Shown here piece after piece: positions 56,243 through 64,000 of a DNA stretch of 64,000 nt. Position 1 is the stretch's first letter, and each line of letters begins with the position of its first letter. Both the position numbers and the translations under genes were made by a program. Origin of the DNA: Pararhizobium arenae (GTDB taxonomy: Bacteria > Pseudomonadota > Alphaproteobacteria > Rhizobiales > Rhizobiaceae); contig NZ_MOOY01000005.1 in the NCBI RefSeq assembly GCF_001931685.1, positions 255,106 through 319,105 on the forward strand. Reading direction: 5' to 3'. The notes under the pieces are model-generated. The model did not search any database. It worked only from the letters and a program-made list of their open reading frames with translations, and had not been told where the DNA came from.

Positions 56243-57753
56243 TGGCAACGAAATCATCAGCACAGAACGCTGCTCAAAAGACGCAACAGGCCGCGATGCC
56301 CGCCCTGGAGGCGGACGATTTCGCAAGCCTGTTGCAGCGGGAGTTCCGTCCCCGGTCGGATCAGGCACGAAATGTCATTGATCAGGCGGTGAAAACGCTG
56401 GCCGAGCAGGCTCTAGAAACCACCTACCTCGTGGAAGATGACGTCGTCTCGACCATACAGAGCATTATCGCGTCGATCGACCGCAAGCTGACGGAGCAGA
56501 TCAACAAGATCATCCACCACGAGGATTTCCAGGCCCTGGAATCAGCCTGGCGCGGACTGCATCATCTAGTCTTTAACACTGAAACCGACGAGACTCTAAA
56601 GATTCGCGCGCTGGCGATCTCCAAGAAGGAACTCGGCCGCGAACTGCGCAAGTACAAGGGTATCGCCTGGGACCAGAGCCCATTCTTCAAGAAGATTTAT
56701 GAGGAAGAATATGGGCAGATCGGCGGAGAACCCTACGGCTGCTTGATCGGCGACTACTACTTCGATCACAGCCCGCCGGACATCGAAATCCTTAGTTCGC
56801 TGGGACGCATCGCCTCGGCTGCCCACGCACCTTTCATAGCCGCGGCTGCCCCCTATCTGCTGCGCATGGAATCTTGGCAGGAACTCGCCAATCCGCGCGA
56901 CATCACCAAGATATTTCAGACGCCCGAATACGCTGCGTGGCGTTCGCTCCGCGAAAGCGAGGACGCGCGCTACATTTCGCTGACCATGCCACGTACGCTT
57001 GGCCGTCTTCCGTATGGCGCCAAGACGGACCCGGTGGACGATTTCGACTTCGAGGAGACCGTCGAGGCAGGAACCGCTGACAACTATCTGTGGTGCAATG
57101 CCGCTTATGCGATGGGCGTCAACATCGCCCGCTCATTCAAGCTTTACGGCTGGTTGGCGCGCATCCGCGGTGTGGAGGCGGGAGGACTGGTCGAGAACCT
57201 GCCGGCGCATACTTTCCCGAGCGACGATGGCGGGGTCGATCTCAAATGCCCGACGGAGATCGCGATCAGTGACCGCCGGGAGGCCGAGCTGTCGAAGAAC
57301 GGCATGTTGCCTCTGCTTCATCGCAAGAACACCGACATGGCAGTGTTCATGGGTGCGCAGACCCTGAACAAGCCGGCGGTTTATGAGGATGCGGATGCTA
57401 CAGCTAATGCCGAGCTCAGCGCCCGCTTGCCTTACATCTTTGCCACCTGCCGCTTTGCCCATTTCCTGAAATGCATCGTCAGGGACAAGATCGGCACGTT
57501 CAAGGAGCGGGCAGAGGTCGAACTCTGGCTCAATCGCTGGATCAATCAATACGTCCATCCGTCGATTTCCACCGCAACGGAAGAAGACCGCGCACGCATG
57601 CCGCTCGGTGCTGCCGAAGTAACCGTCGAAGAGGTTCCCGACAATCCAGGATACTACAACGCCCGCTTTTACCTGCGGCCGCACTACCAGCTGGAAGGTC
57701 TGACCGTTTCGCTGCGTCTCGTGTCGAAATTGCCGTCGATGCGCGCAAACTGA
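56242..57753 (+). CDS. tssC: T6SS sheath large subunit TssC (ImpC/VipB)
   Basis: A 503-residue sheath subunit. Family blocks include HHEDFQALESAWRGLHHLV (shortened), FKKIYEEEYGQIGGEPYG, and TAFMGAQ-type segment VFMGAQTLNKP; the C-terminal strand YNARFYLRPHYQLEGL is conserved. The ATG at 56242 follows the strong site GAGGAGG. It is followed by hcp after 31 bp. Length is normal for the ClpV-recycled sheaths. Confidence 0.96.
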   Translation: MATKSSAQNAAQKTQQAAMPALEADDFASLLQREFRPRSDQARNVIDQAVKTLAEQALETTYLVEDDVVSTIQSIIASIDRKLTEQINKIIHHEDFQALESAWRGLHHLVFNTETDETLKIRALAISKKELGRELRKYKGIAWDQSPFFKKIYEEEYGQIGGEPYGCLIGDYYFDHSPPDIEILSSLGRIASAAHAPFIAAAAPYLLRMESWQELANPRDITKIFQTPEYAAWRSLRESEDARYISLTMPRTLGRLPYGAKTDPVDDFDFEETVEAGTADNYLWCNAAYAMGVNIARSFKLYGWLARIRGVEAGGLVENLPAHTFPSDDGGVDLKCPTEIAISDRREAELSKNGMLPLLHRKNTDMAVFMGAQTLNKPAVYEDADATANAELSARLPYIFATCRFAHFLKCIVRDKIGTFKERAEVELWLNRWINQYVHPSISTATEEDRARMPLGAAEVTVEEVPDNPGYYNARFYLRPHYQLEGLTVSLRLVSKLPSMRAN

Positions 57754-57784
57754 TCAGCCGTAACGTCACCAATGGAGAAATGAC

Positions 57785-58345
57785 ATGGCGTTTGATGCCG
57801 TACTGAACTTCAACCTGCCATCGCTGACGGGCCTTACCGTCAAGGGGGAATCCGAGATCGTCAAGGATGGAATACCGCTGACCGACGAGTGGAGCTTTTC
57901 GCTGGAAAACAAGCTCAATATTACCCAACACACCAGCGGTGCCGGCGCTGGTAAAGCCGAGTTCGAGGTTTTCACGATCAAGAAGCAGGTTGATACCGCC
58001 TCGGCCAATCTGCTGATTGCCTGCGGCTCGGGGGCCCATTTTCACGGTGTCACCCTCAAGCTGTTCAAGGCAGGGGGCAATTTCGCCACCGCCCAGCAAA
58101 ACCTTTATCTTTGCTGGACCTTCAACCAGTTGGCGGTCGAAAAGGTCGAATGGAGTTTCGGGGACCCGGCACCGGAGGAAAATGTCACCTTTAAGTTTGG
58201 CGCTTGCAGCGTGTCCTACGGGCGCCAGTCCTCGACGGGCAAGATTACGCCGGCCGGTCTCGGAAGCTGGAACCAGATTGCCAACAAGGCTGACTTCACG
58301 ACTGGCATCGTCGGTGCAGCGGCAGCAACGCTTGTGACCGGCTGA
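57785..58345 (+). CDS. hcp: T6SS inner tube protein Hcp (TssD)
   Basis: A 186-residue Hcp. It forms the hexameric rings of the inner tube and binds small effectors. The strand pattern matches: LNFNLPSLTGLTVKGES, HTSGAGAGKAEFEVFTI, and the KPSGxxLPxx-like region LLIACGSGAHF. It is slightly longer than the usual 160-170 residues because of a C-terminal extension (about 165-186). A ribosome site GGAG precedes the ATG. It lies inside the tss operon rather than with vgrG. Confidence 0.92.
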   Translation: MAFDAVLNFNLPSLTGLTVKGESEIVKDGIPLTDEWSFSLENKLNITQHTSGAGAGKAEFEVFTIKKQVDTASANLLIACGSGAHFHGVTLKLFKAGGNFATAQQNLYLCWTFNQLAVEKVEWSFGDPAPEENVTFKFGACSVSYGRQSSTGKITPAGLGSWNQIANKADFTTGIVGAAAATLVTG

Positions 58346-58347
58346 CC

Positions 58348-58836
58348 ATGCAACATCATTCCTCCACAGCCTTGCTCGACCGTCTTACGGATGACGCACC
58401 AGATACGGATGTGGAGGTTATTCCCTATTCGGATGCATCTCGCGCACGCCTGCGCCAATCGATCTTGCGGGATCTTACCTGGCTCTTCAATACGTCGCCA
58501 CTTGAAGCTGGAGTGGATTTGGATGCCTATCCGGAGGTGGCAGCGAGTACTGTCAATTACGGCGTCAGGACGAGCGTAGGCCTCGAAGCTGATGCGGCTG
58601 ATCCAACCCTGCTGCGCTGGGACATCCTTCGAGCGTTGGAGCTGTTTGAACCCCGCTTCGCTCCAGATAGTCTCGACGTCTCCCTGATGAAGGAGACCAT
58701 GGAAGGTGCCTTTCAGTTCCGCATTGACGCCGAGCTGCTGGAGGCTTCTCAACCGCTACGCATGGTTATGCGCGCCGAGCATGGAGGGACAAGGGCAGGT
58801 GTGCGAGTGATCGAGATGCACAGGGGGGAGCGCTGA
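58348..58836 (+). CDS. tssE: T6SS baseplate protein TssE (gp25-like)
   Basis: A 162-residue gp25/lysozyme-like baseplate wedge. The blocks SRARLRQSILRDLTWLFNTS and VNYGVRTSVGL and the ERIxxFEPRF-like LELFEPRFAP are characteristic. It begins 2 bp after hcp and overlaps tssF by one base. Confidence 0.93.
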   Translation: MQHHSSTALLDRLTDDAPDTDVEVIPYSDASRARLRQSILRDLTWLFNTSPLEAGVDLDAYPEVAASTVNYGVRTSVGLEADAADPTLLRWDILRALELFEPRFAPDSLDVSLMKETMEGAFQFRIDAELLEASQPLRMVMRAEHGGTRAGVRVIEMHRGER

Positions 58837-60725
58837 TGGACCCCCGACTTCTACGACTCTACAATAACGAATTGTCCTATATGCGTGAAATGGGTGGCGA
58901 GTTCGCGCAAAACTTCCCGAAGATCGCCGGTCGGTTAGGCCTGCAGTCGGGTGAAGCCGCCGACCCTCTTGTCGAGAGGATGCTTGAAGGCTTCGCCTTT
59001 CTTGCCGCCCGCGTTCAGATGAAGCTTCAGGCGCGTTTTCCCGATTTTACGCAGCATATGCTGCAGATGGTCTATCCGCATTTCCTGGCGCCGGTGCCAT
59101 CGATGGCGATCGTGCAATTCAAGCCGGATGAGGAGGCCGGCAGGCTTGAGAAGGGTTATGTCGTCCCACGCGGTACCATGCTGACCGGCGGGTTGGCGAA
59201 TGGGACGATGACGCATTGCCAGTTTCGAACCGCCCATGACGTACACCTCTGGCCGATCGGTATCACAGCATGCGATTACTATACCGCGCCCGCGCAGGTC
59301 GCGGCGCTGCGATTGCCGCAGGCTGCGAATTCCAAGGCCGTACTGCGCCTTCGTTTGAAAACCACGAACGGTCTCGCCTTCAACAAGTTGGCCTTGCGAA
59401 GCGTTGATCTTCACCTGACCGGTGCAAGCGGCGTCGGCGGCCTGCTGATGGAGCATCTCCTCGGACAAGTGAGCGGCATGATGGTGCGACCCTCGACGCG
59501 GCCGTTTACGTGGGAAGAGTTCATCGAAAAGCCGGTTATCAGACAGAGAGGACTCCACCCAGATGATGCCATGCTTCCGGTGGTGCCTCGCTCATTTGAC
59601 GGTTACCGGCTGTTGCAGGAATATTTTGCCCTGCCCGAGCGAGTGCATTTCCTGGAAATCGGCGGCTTGGCGGATGCAATCATGCAGTCGGCAACCGAGG
59701 AGATCGAAATCCTCATCATGATGCGCAATGCAGATCAACGTCTGGCGCGTTCGGTGGGGCCTTCCAACATCGCGCTCTTTTCAACGCCTGTCGTCAATCT
59801 TTTCAAACGAAGCGCAGACCGGATCCATGTCAGTGACCGCCAATACGAATACCACGCGGTAATCGACAAGCTGAGGCCGATGGACTTCGAGCTGCACACG
59901 ATCCTCGACATCAAGGGGGACACAATTGACGACAGCGGTTCACGGGAGACGCGGTACCAGCCCTTCTATTCCATCAACGATAAGAAAATCGGAAAGCACG
60001 CGAGCGCGTACTACACAATGCGGCGTGAAAAGAGGTTGCCATCGACACGCCAGCAGGTCCATGGCGCTCGCACGGGCTATATCGGCAGCGAGGTTTTCCT
60101 TTCGCTTTCGGATGGCTCTCTTTCCGCTTCATCCGGCAGAGAACGACAGTTGCAGCTGACTTGCCTGTGTTCCAACCGCGATCTGCCGCTGTTGATGCCT
60201 GTCGGCGTCGGCGACAGTGATTTCAGTCTTGAGATTGGTGCTCCCGTCGCGGCGATCACCTGCATTCAAACCCCAACCCCGCCACAGCCGTCGGTTGCCG
60301 AGGGCGATGTTGCCTGGCATCTGCTGAGCCACCTGTCCCTCAACTATCTCTCGATCAACGATAGCGGCGAAACCGAAGGCGCCGGTGCCGAAGGTCTGCG
60401 CGAGCTTCTCCGGCTCTACGCGGTCAAGCAGGATCCGGCAATCGCTCGCCAGATCGACGGCGTCAGAAACATCTCGTCCAGACCAGTGATACGGCGGCTC
60501 AAGGGCTACGGACAGGCGTCCGTGGCGCGGGGTCTTGAGATCACGATTCTCCTTGACGATACGGCGTTCGAGGGCGTGGGATGTTTCGCGCTATCTGCCG
60601 TACTGAACGCGTTTTTCGCCAAATATGTTTCCATCAATAGCTTTACGGAAACGGTGCTGGTCACCCAGCAGCGCGGCTTGGTAATGCGTTGGGACGCGGC
60701 TGAAGGGCTGAGGCCGATCGCATGA
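58836..60725 (+). CDS. tssF: T6SS baseplate protein TssF (ImpG)
   Basis: A 629-residue TssF. The family N-terminus DPRLLRLYNNELSYMREMGGEFAQ is present (recognised by YNNELxYxRExGxEFAxxxPKIAGRLG) along with DPLVERMLEGFAFLAARV. The closing region has FALSAVLNAFFAKYVSINSFTE. Together with TssE, TssG and TssK it makes the baseplate. It overlaps tssG by 4 bp (ATGA). Confidence 0.96.
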   Translation: MDPRLLRLYNNELSYMREMGGEFAQNFPKIAGRLGLQSGEAADPLVERMLEGFAFLAARVQMKLQARFPDFTQHMLQMVYPHFLAPVPSMAIVQFKPDEEAGRLEKGYVVPRGTMLTGGLANGTMTHCQFRTAHDVHLWPIGITACDYYTAPAQVAALRLPQAANSKAVLRLRLKTTNGLAFNKLALRSVDLHLTGASGVGGLLMEHLLGQVSGMMVRPSTRPFTWEEFIEKPVIRQRGLHPDDAMLPVVPRSFDGYRLLQEYFALPERVHFLEIGGLADAIMQSATEEIEILIMMRNADQRLARSVGPSNIALFSTPVVNLFKRSADRIHVSDRQYEYHAVIDKLRPMDFELHTILDIKGDTIDDSGSRETRYQPFYSINDKKIGKHASAYYTMRREKRLPSTRQQVHGARTGYIGSEVFLSLSDGSLSASSGRERQLQLTCLCSNRDLPLLMPVGVGDSDFSLEIGAPVAAITCIQTPTPPQPSVAEGDVAWHLLSHLSLNYLSINDSGETEGAGAEGLRELLRLYAVKQDPAIARQIDGVRNISSRPVIRRLKGYGQASVARGLEITILLDDTAFEGVGCFALSAVLNAFFAKYVSINSFTETVLVTQQRGLVMRWDAAEGLRPIA

Positions 60726-61804
60726 ACGCGCTCCAGGATCTGCTCGATACGATTAGGCGGGCGCCAGAAGATTTCGATCTTTTCCAGGCTCTGCGTCGGG
60801 TCGAGGCGACGGCGCCGGAGAGCCCGCGGCTCGGTCAGTCCGCCAGGCCTTCGCAGGATCCTGTCAGGCTCGGGCAGCAGCCCTCTCTGGTCTTCTCGCC
60901 GCGCACGATTGCGAGTGTTACCGAACCCACAAAAGGTGAGCGTGCGAGTAGGTGGGAAACGCCAGATCGAATCGAGACCTATTCATTTGGTCTTTTTGGA
61001 CCGAATGGGCCGCTGCCGCTTCATCTGACCGAGTATGTGTTTTCACGAATGACCAACGACCGCGACGAGACCATGGCGCGGTTCGCGGATATGTTTCATC
61101 ACCGCATGCTGAGCTTCTTCTATCGCGCGTGGGCGCTGAGCGAGCCGGCGGTCAGTCATGATCGCAAGGAAGAAGACACGTTTGCGGAAAGCCTTGCAGC
61201 TCTTGCCGGTCTCGGCATGCCGGCAATGCGCGGCCGAGATCGCATGCCTGACCTCGTAAAGCTCCACTACATCGGGCGGCTGGCATCTCATACCCGCAAC
61301 GCTGAAGGTTTGCAGGCGATCCTTGAAGGGTATTTCGACGTGCCTGTTGTTATTCGTGAATTCGTCCCGAGCTGGGTGGCCCTGCCAGCCGGTTCGATCA
61401 GCCGGCTTGGACATGAACCGCGGACTGGCCGTCTTGGACGGGGTATCAGCATCGGCTCCCGCGTGCACGTCCATCACCACAAATTTCGTGTGGTGGTCGG
61501 TCCCTTGCGACTACAGGCGTACCAGCGTCTGCTGCCCGGTGGGGACGCTCTCGGTACATTGCGCGATATTGTGCGCAATTATGTCGGAGACGAGCTGGAA
61601 TTCGAATACAACTTGGTTCTTCAAAGACGTGAGGTGCCGGCCCTCCAGCTTGGCGGGAAGGGCCGGCTTGGCTGGACGATGTGGCTCGGGCGGAGACGTG
61701 CTGCATCGGACGCGCACGATCTTGTGAAGGCCATATCTCCCACATCGCAGAAAACTGCGACGGACAACTCACCTTCTGCCGAGACAGCATGGAGCTTTGC
61801 GTGA
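60722..61804 (+). CDS. tssG: T6SS baseplate protein TssG (ImpH)
   Basis: A 360-residue TssG. Recognisable blocks are FDLFQALRRVEA near the N-terminus, SYSFGLFGPNGPLPLHLTEYVF (here YSFGLFGPNGPLPLHLTEY), and HRMLSFFYRAWA. The second half has the baseplate-specific LGRGISIGSRV and FRVVVGPL segments. It is translationally coupled to tssF and to tssH (GTGA overlap). Confidence 0.96.
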   Translation: MNALQDLLDTIRRAPEDFDLFQALRRVEATAPESPRLGQSARPSQDPVRLGQQPSLVFSPRTIASVTEPTKGERASRWETPDRIETYSFGLFGPNGPLPLHLTEYVFSRMTNDRDETMARFADMFHHRMLSFFYRAWALSEPAVSHDRKEEDTFAESLAALAGLGMPAMRGRDRMPDLVKLHYIGRLASHTRNAEGLQAILEGYFDVPVVIREFVPSWVALPAGSISRLGHEPRTGRLGRGISIGSRVHVHHHKFRVVVGPLRLQAYQRLLPGGDALGTLRDIVRNYVGDELEFEYNLVLQRREVPALQLGGKGRLGWTMWLGRRRAASDAHDLVKAISPTSQKTATDNSPSAETAWSFA

Positions 61805-64000
61805 CACATTTTCGTCGACAAGCGCTTTTCGAGCGGCTTAATCCGTTCTGCTACGAGGCTTTGCAGTTGGCAACGGCATTCTGCAAGATGCGTGGCCATG
61901 CGTATATCGAGCTGGTGCACTGGCTATATCAGATGCTCGATCGTCCGGATTCGGACATGGTGCGGCAGCTGCAGGCGGCTGGCATCGATTTCGAAATACT
62001 GATGCGCGATTTCAGCCGCAGTCTTGACAGACTGCCGCAGGGAGCGACCGCGATTTCCGACTTCGCTTTCCATATCGATGAGGCCGTGAAGGAAGGCTGG
62101 ATTGTCGCCAATCTCGGTTTCGGGAGCGACCGGATCCGCTCAGGTCACCTTCTCATAGCCTGTCTGTCAAACCCATCCCTGAACAATGCGGTTCTCGCGA
62201 CGTCTGCGGAGTTTTCCAAGCTCAAGGTGGAGGCGGCGAGCGCAGAGTTCGCGCAGATCGTCGATGGCTCCCCAGAAGCGCCGGCGCCGGGCAATTTGCC
62301 GTCGGCTTCTGGGCAGGTCACGAGGGAGGGCGGCGCCCTCGCGCAGTTCGCGATCGACCTCACGGAGATGGCACGATCCGGAAAGCTTGATCCAGTGATA
62401 GGCCGCGATGCGGAAATCCGCATGATGATCGACGTTCTCATGCGTCGCCGTCAGAACAATCCTCTCCTGACAGGAGATGCGGGGGTGGGGAAGACGGCGG
62501 TGGTCGAGGGGCTGGCCTGTGCGATCGTCAACGGCGACGTACCGCCGACGCTGCGCAATGCGCGGATCCTTGCTCTGGACATCGGTCTCCTTCAGGCTGG
62601 TGCGGGTGCGAGAGGCGCTTTTGAGGAGCGGCTGCGTCAGGTGATCACGGAGGCGCAGTCTCCCGACCACAATATCATCCTTTTCATTGATGAGGCGCAT
62701 AGTCTTGTCGGTGCTGGTGGCCAGGAAGGAACAGGAGACGCCGCCAATCTGCTGAAACCGGCCCTTGCCCGCGGCACACTCAAGACGATCGGTGCGACGA
62801 CGTGGAGCGAATACAAGCGCCATATCGAAAAGGACCCCGCTCTCACGCGGCGGTTCCAGCCGATCGCGGTCGAGGAACCTGCGCCGGAACAGGCGATCGC
62901 GATGATGCGTGGGATCGCTGCGACCCTCGAACGCCACCATGGCATTGAAATCACCGACGACGCCGTTATAGCCGCCGTACGCCTTTCGCATCGCTACATC
63001 CCCGCGCGGCAGCTCCCGGACAAGGCGATCAGTCTGCTTGATACCTGCTGCAGCCGAGTGTCTGCCGCACGCCACAGCCCGCCGCCCGAGCTTGGTCTGC
63101 TGCGTCAGACGATCGCAAATTCTCAGCTTGAACTCGGCATCCTTGAGCGGATGGCGGCAGACGGAGATGACGTAGCCCAGCGCCATGTGGGCATGGAGAA
63201 ACAGCTCGGCGAACTTTTGCAGGCGGAGGGCCTTATTACAAAGCGTTGGCAGACGGAATTGTCCCTTGTTCTAGACATCGGCGATGCGCGCGCGGCCGCC
63301 CGATCAGGCGACAAGGAGGGTTTGGAGCGCAAATCCGCTCGGGAAAAACTTTCGGCTCTTCAGCGGCAATTTGCCGAAACGGCGGGAGAGCAAGCGCTTG
63401 TAGAGGAACGTGTCACACCGGATATCGTCGCCCGTATCGTGCAGGAGTGGACGGGCGTTCCCGTTGGCCGATTGCTCAAAAGCGAAGCCAGCACGCTACT
63501 GTCGCTTGCAGAAACGCTCGGTCGCCGGGTTATCGGCCAGGATCAGGCGGTCGAGGCGATCGTCAAACGGATCCAAACAAGCCGCGCAGGGCTAGACGAT
63601 CCTAACAAACCGATCGGCGTGTTCCTGTTGTGCGGCCCGTCCGGTGTTGGCAAAACGGAGACTGCTCATGCGCTGGCGGAACTCATGCAAGGCGGATCGT
63701 CTGGGCTCGTCACAATTAACATGAGCGAGTTTCAGGAGGCTCATACGGTATCGGGCCTCAAAGGCGCGCCACCCGGTTATGTCGGATACGGGCAGGGTGG
63801 TCGACTGACGGAGGCCGTGCGCAGACGCCCCAACAGCGTTGTCCTGCTCGATGAAATTGAAAAGGCGCATCCCGATGTCCACGAACTGTTTTACCAAGTC
63901 TTCGACAAGGGCGTGATGGAGGACGGGGAGGGGCGTCTTATCGATTTCCGCAACACGCTGATCCTGATGACCTCCAATATCGGCTCAAGCGAGATCAGCG
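61801..64000 (+). CDS. tssH: T6SS ATPase TssH (ClpV), truncated by window end
   Basis: The first 733 codons of the Hsp100 ATPase that disassembles contracted TssB/TssC sheaths. The N-domain (1-150) precedes the first AAA+ module with Walker A GDAGVGKT at 225-232, Walker [17 protein letters not shown], a coiled middle region, and a second AAA+ module with Walker A GPSGVGKT at 612-619 and Walker [13 protein letters not shown] favour GTG 61801 because GGAG lies 6 nt before it and gives a GTGA overlap with tssG. An in-frame ATG at 61789 is an alternative with four more residues. The end lies outside the window. Confidence 0.95.
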   Translation, partial: MTHFRRQALFERLNPFCYEALQLATAFCKMRGHAYIELVHWLYQMLDRPDSDMVRQLQAAGIDFEILMRDFSRSLDRLPQGATAISDFAFHIDEAVKEGWIVANLGFGSDRIRSGHLLIACLSNPSLNNAVLATSAEFSKLKVEAASAEFAQIVDGSPEAPAPGNLPSASGQVTREGGALAQFAIDLTEMARSGKLDPVIGRDAEIRMMIDVLMRRRQNNPLLTGDAGVGKTAVVEGLACAIVNGDVPPTLRNARILALDIGLLQAGAGARGAFEERLRQVITEAQSPDHNIILFIDEAHSLVGAGGQEGTGDAANLLKPALARGTLKTIGATTWSEYKRHIEKDPALTRRFQPIAVEEPAPEQAIAMMRGIAATLERHHGIEITDDAVIAAVRLSHRYIPARQLPDKAISLLDTCCSRVSAARHSPPPELGLLRQTIANSQLELGILERMAADGDDVAQRHVGMEKQLGELLQAEGLITKRWQTELSLVLDIGDARAAARSGDKEGLERKSAREKLSALQRQFAETAGEQALVEERVTPDIVARIVQEWTGVPVGRLLKSEASTLLSLAETLGRRVIGQDQAVEAIVKRIQTSRAGLDDPNKPIGVFLLCGPSGVGKTETAHALAELMQGGSSGLVTINMSEFQEAHTVSGLKGAPPGYVGYGQGGRLTEAVRRRPNSVVLLDEIEKAHPDVHELFYQVFDKGVMEDGEGRLIDFRNTLILMTSNIGSSEIS

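Overview
The window is chromosomal DNA of a Rhizobiaceae alphaproteobacterium (Rhizobium/Agrobacterium-like). This rests on the complete CtrA/ChpT/SciP cell-cycle set, an EipA (DUF1134) gene, a 300-residue RpoH of alphaproteobacterial type, an alphaproteobacterial serC leader RNA, a rhizobial mosaic-type palindromic repeat and the high-GC codon style of most genes.

Positions 1-39650 are mainly housekeeping DNA. It starts with the edge of a flavin-dependent oxidoreductase, then ruvC-ruvA-[AbrB/PIN toxin-antitoxin pair]-ruvB-Nudix, two small accessory genes and ybgC. The cell-envelope Tol-Pal block follows (tolQ, tolR, tolA, tolB, pal, cpoB), then tilS, ftsH and glmM, and two paralogous outer-membrane beta-barrel genes that each carry an exact TTAA-N7-TTAA (CtrA-type) box. 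Next come serC and serA, a GNAT, an EamA transporter, purA and a long acidic membrane protein. After these lie rpoH, rluD, a SpoU-type RNA methyltransferase, a membrane-anchored coiled-coil protein and eipA. The cell-cycle neighbourhood holds chpT, a single-domain response regulator, ctrA, a fliJ-like gene and sciP, followed by a LuxR-type regulator, mnmA and a tRNA with a CAU anticodon behind a strong promoter.

The tRNA marks a change to accessory DNA. Immediately beyond it are the C-terminal remnant of a large serine recombinase, whose broken end forms the start of an AraC-type regulator gene, and a LysR-controlled set of two SDRs, an ABM-domain monooxygenase and a VOC protein.

From about 45.4 kb the DNA is AT-richer and holds three large proteins that I cannot assign: 459 aa (membrane), 793 aa (soluble) and 1061 aa (membrane, with an acidic N-terminal region). 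It also holds a decayed IS3-family element. A type VI secretion operon (tssA-tssB-tssC-hcp-tssE-tssF-tssG-tssH) then runs off the right edge. A 16-bp motif, CATATCAAA-N4-CAT, lies 50-105 bp upstream of three of these units: the 459-aa gene, the 793-aa gene and tssA. It is not evident elsewhere in the window. I regard this as the best lead for an undescribed system, namely unknown large proteins co-regulated with a rhizobial T6SS.

Everything was read by eye from the sequence. No homology search, structure prediction or promoter scan was run.
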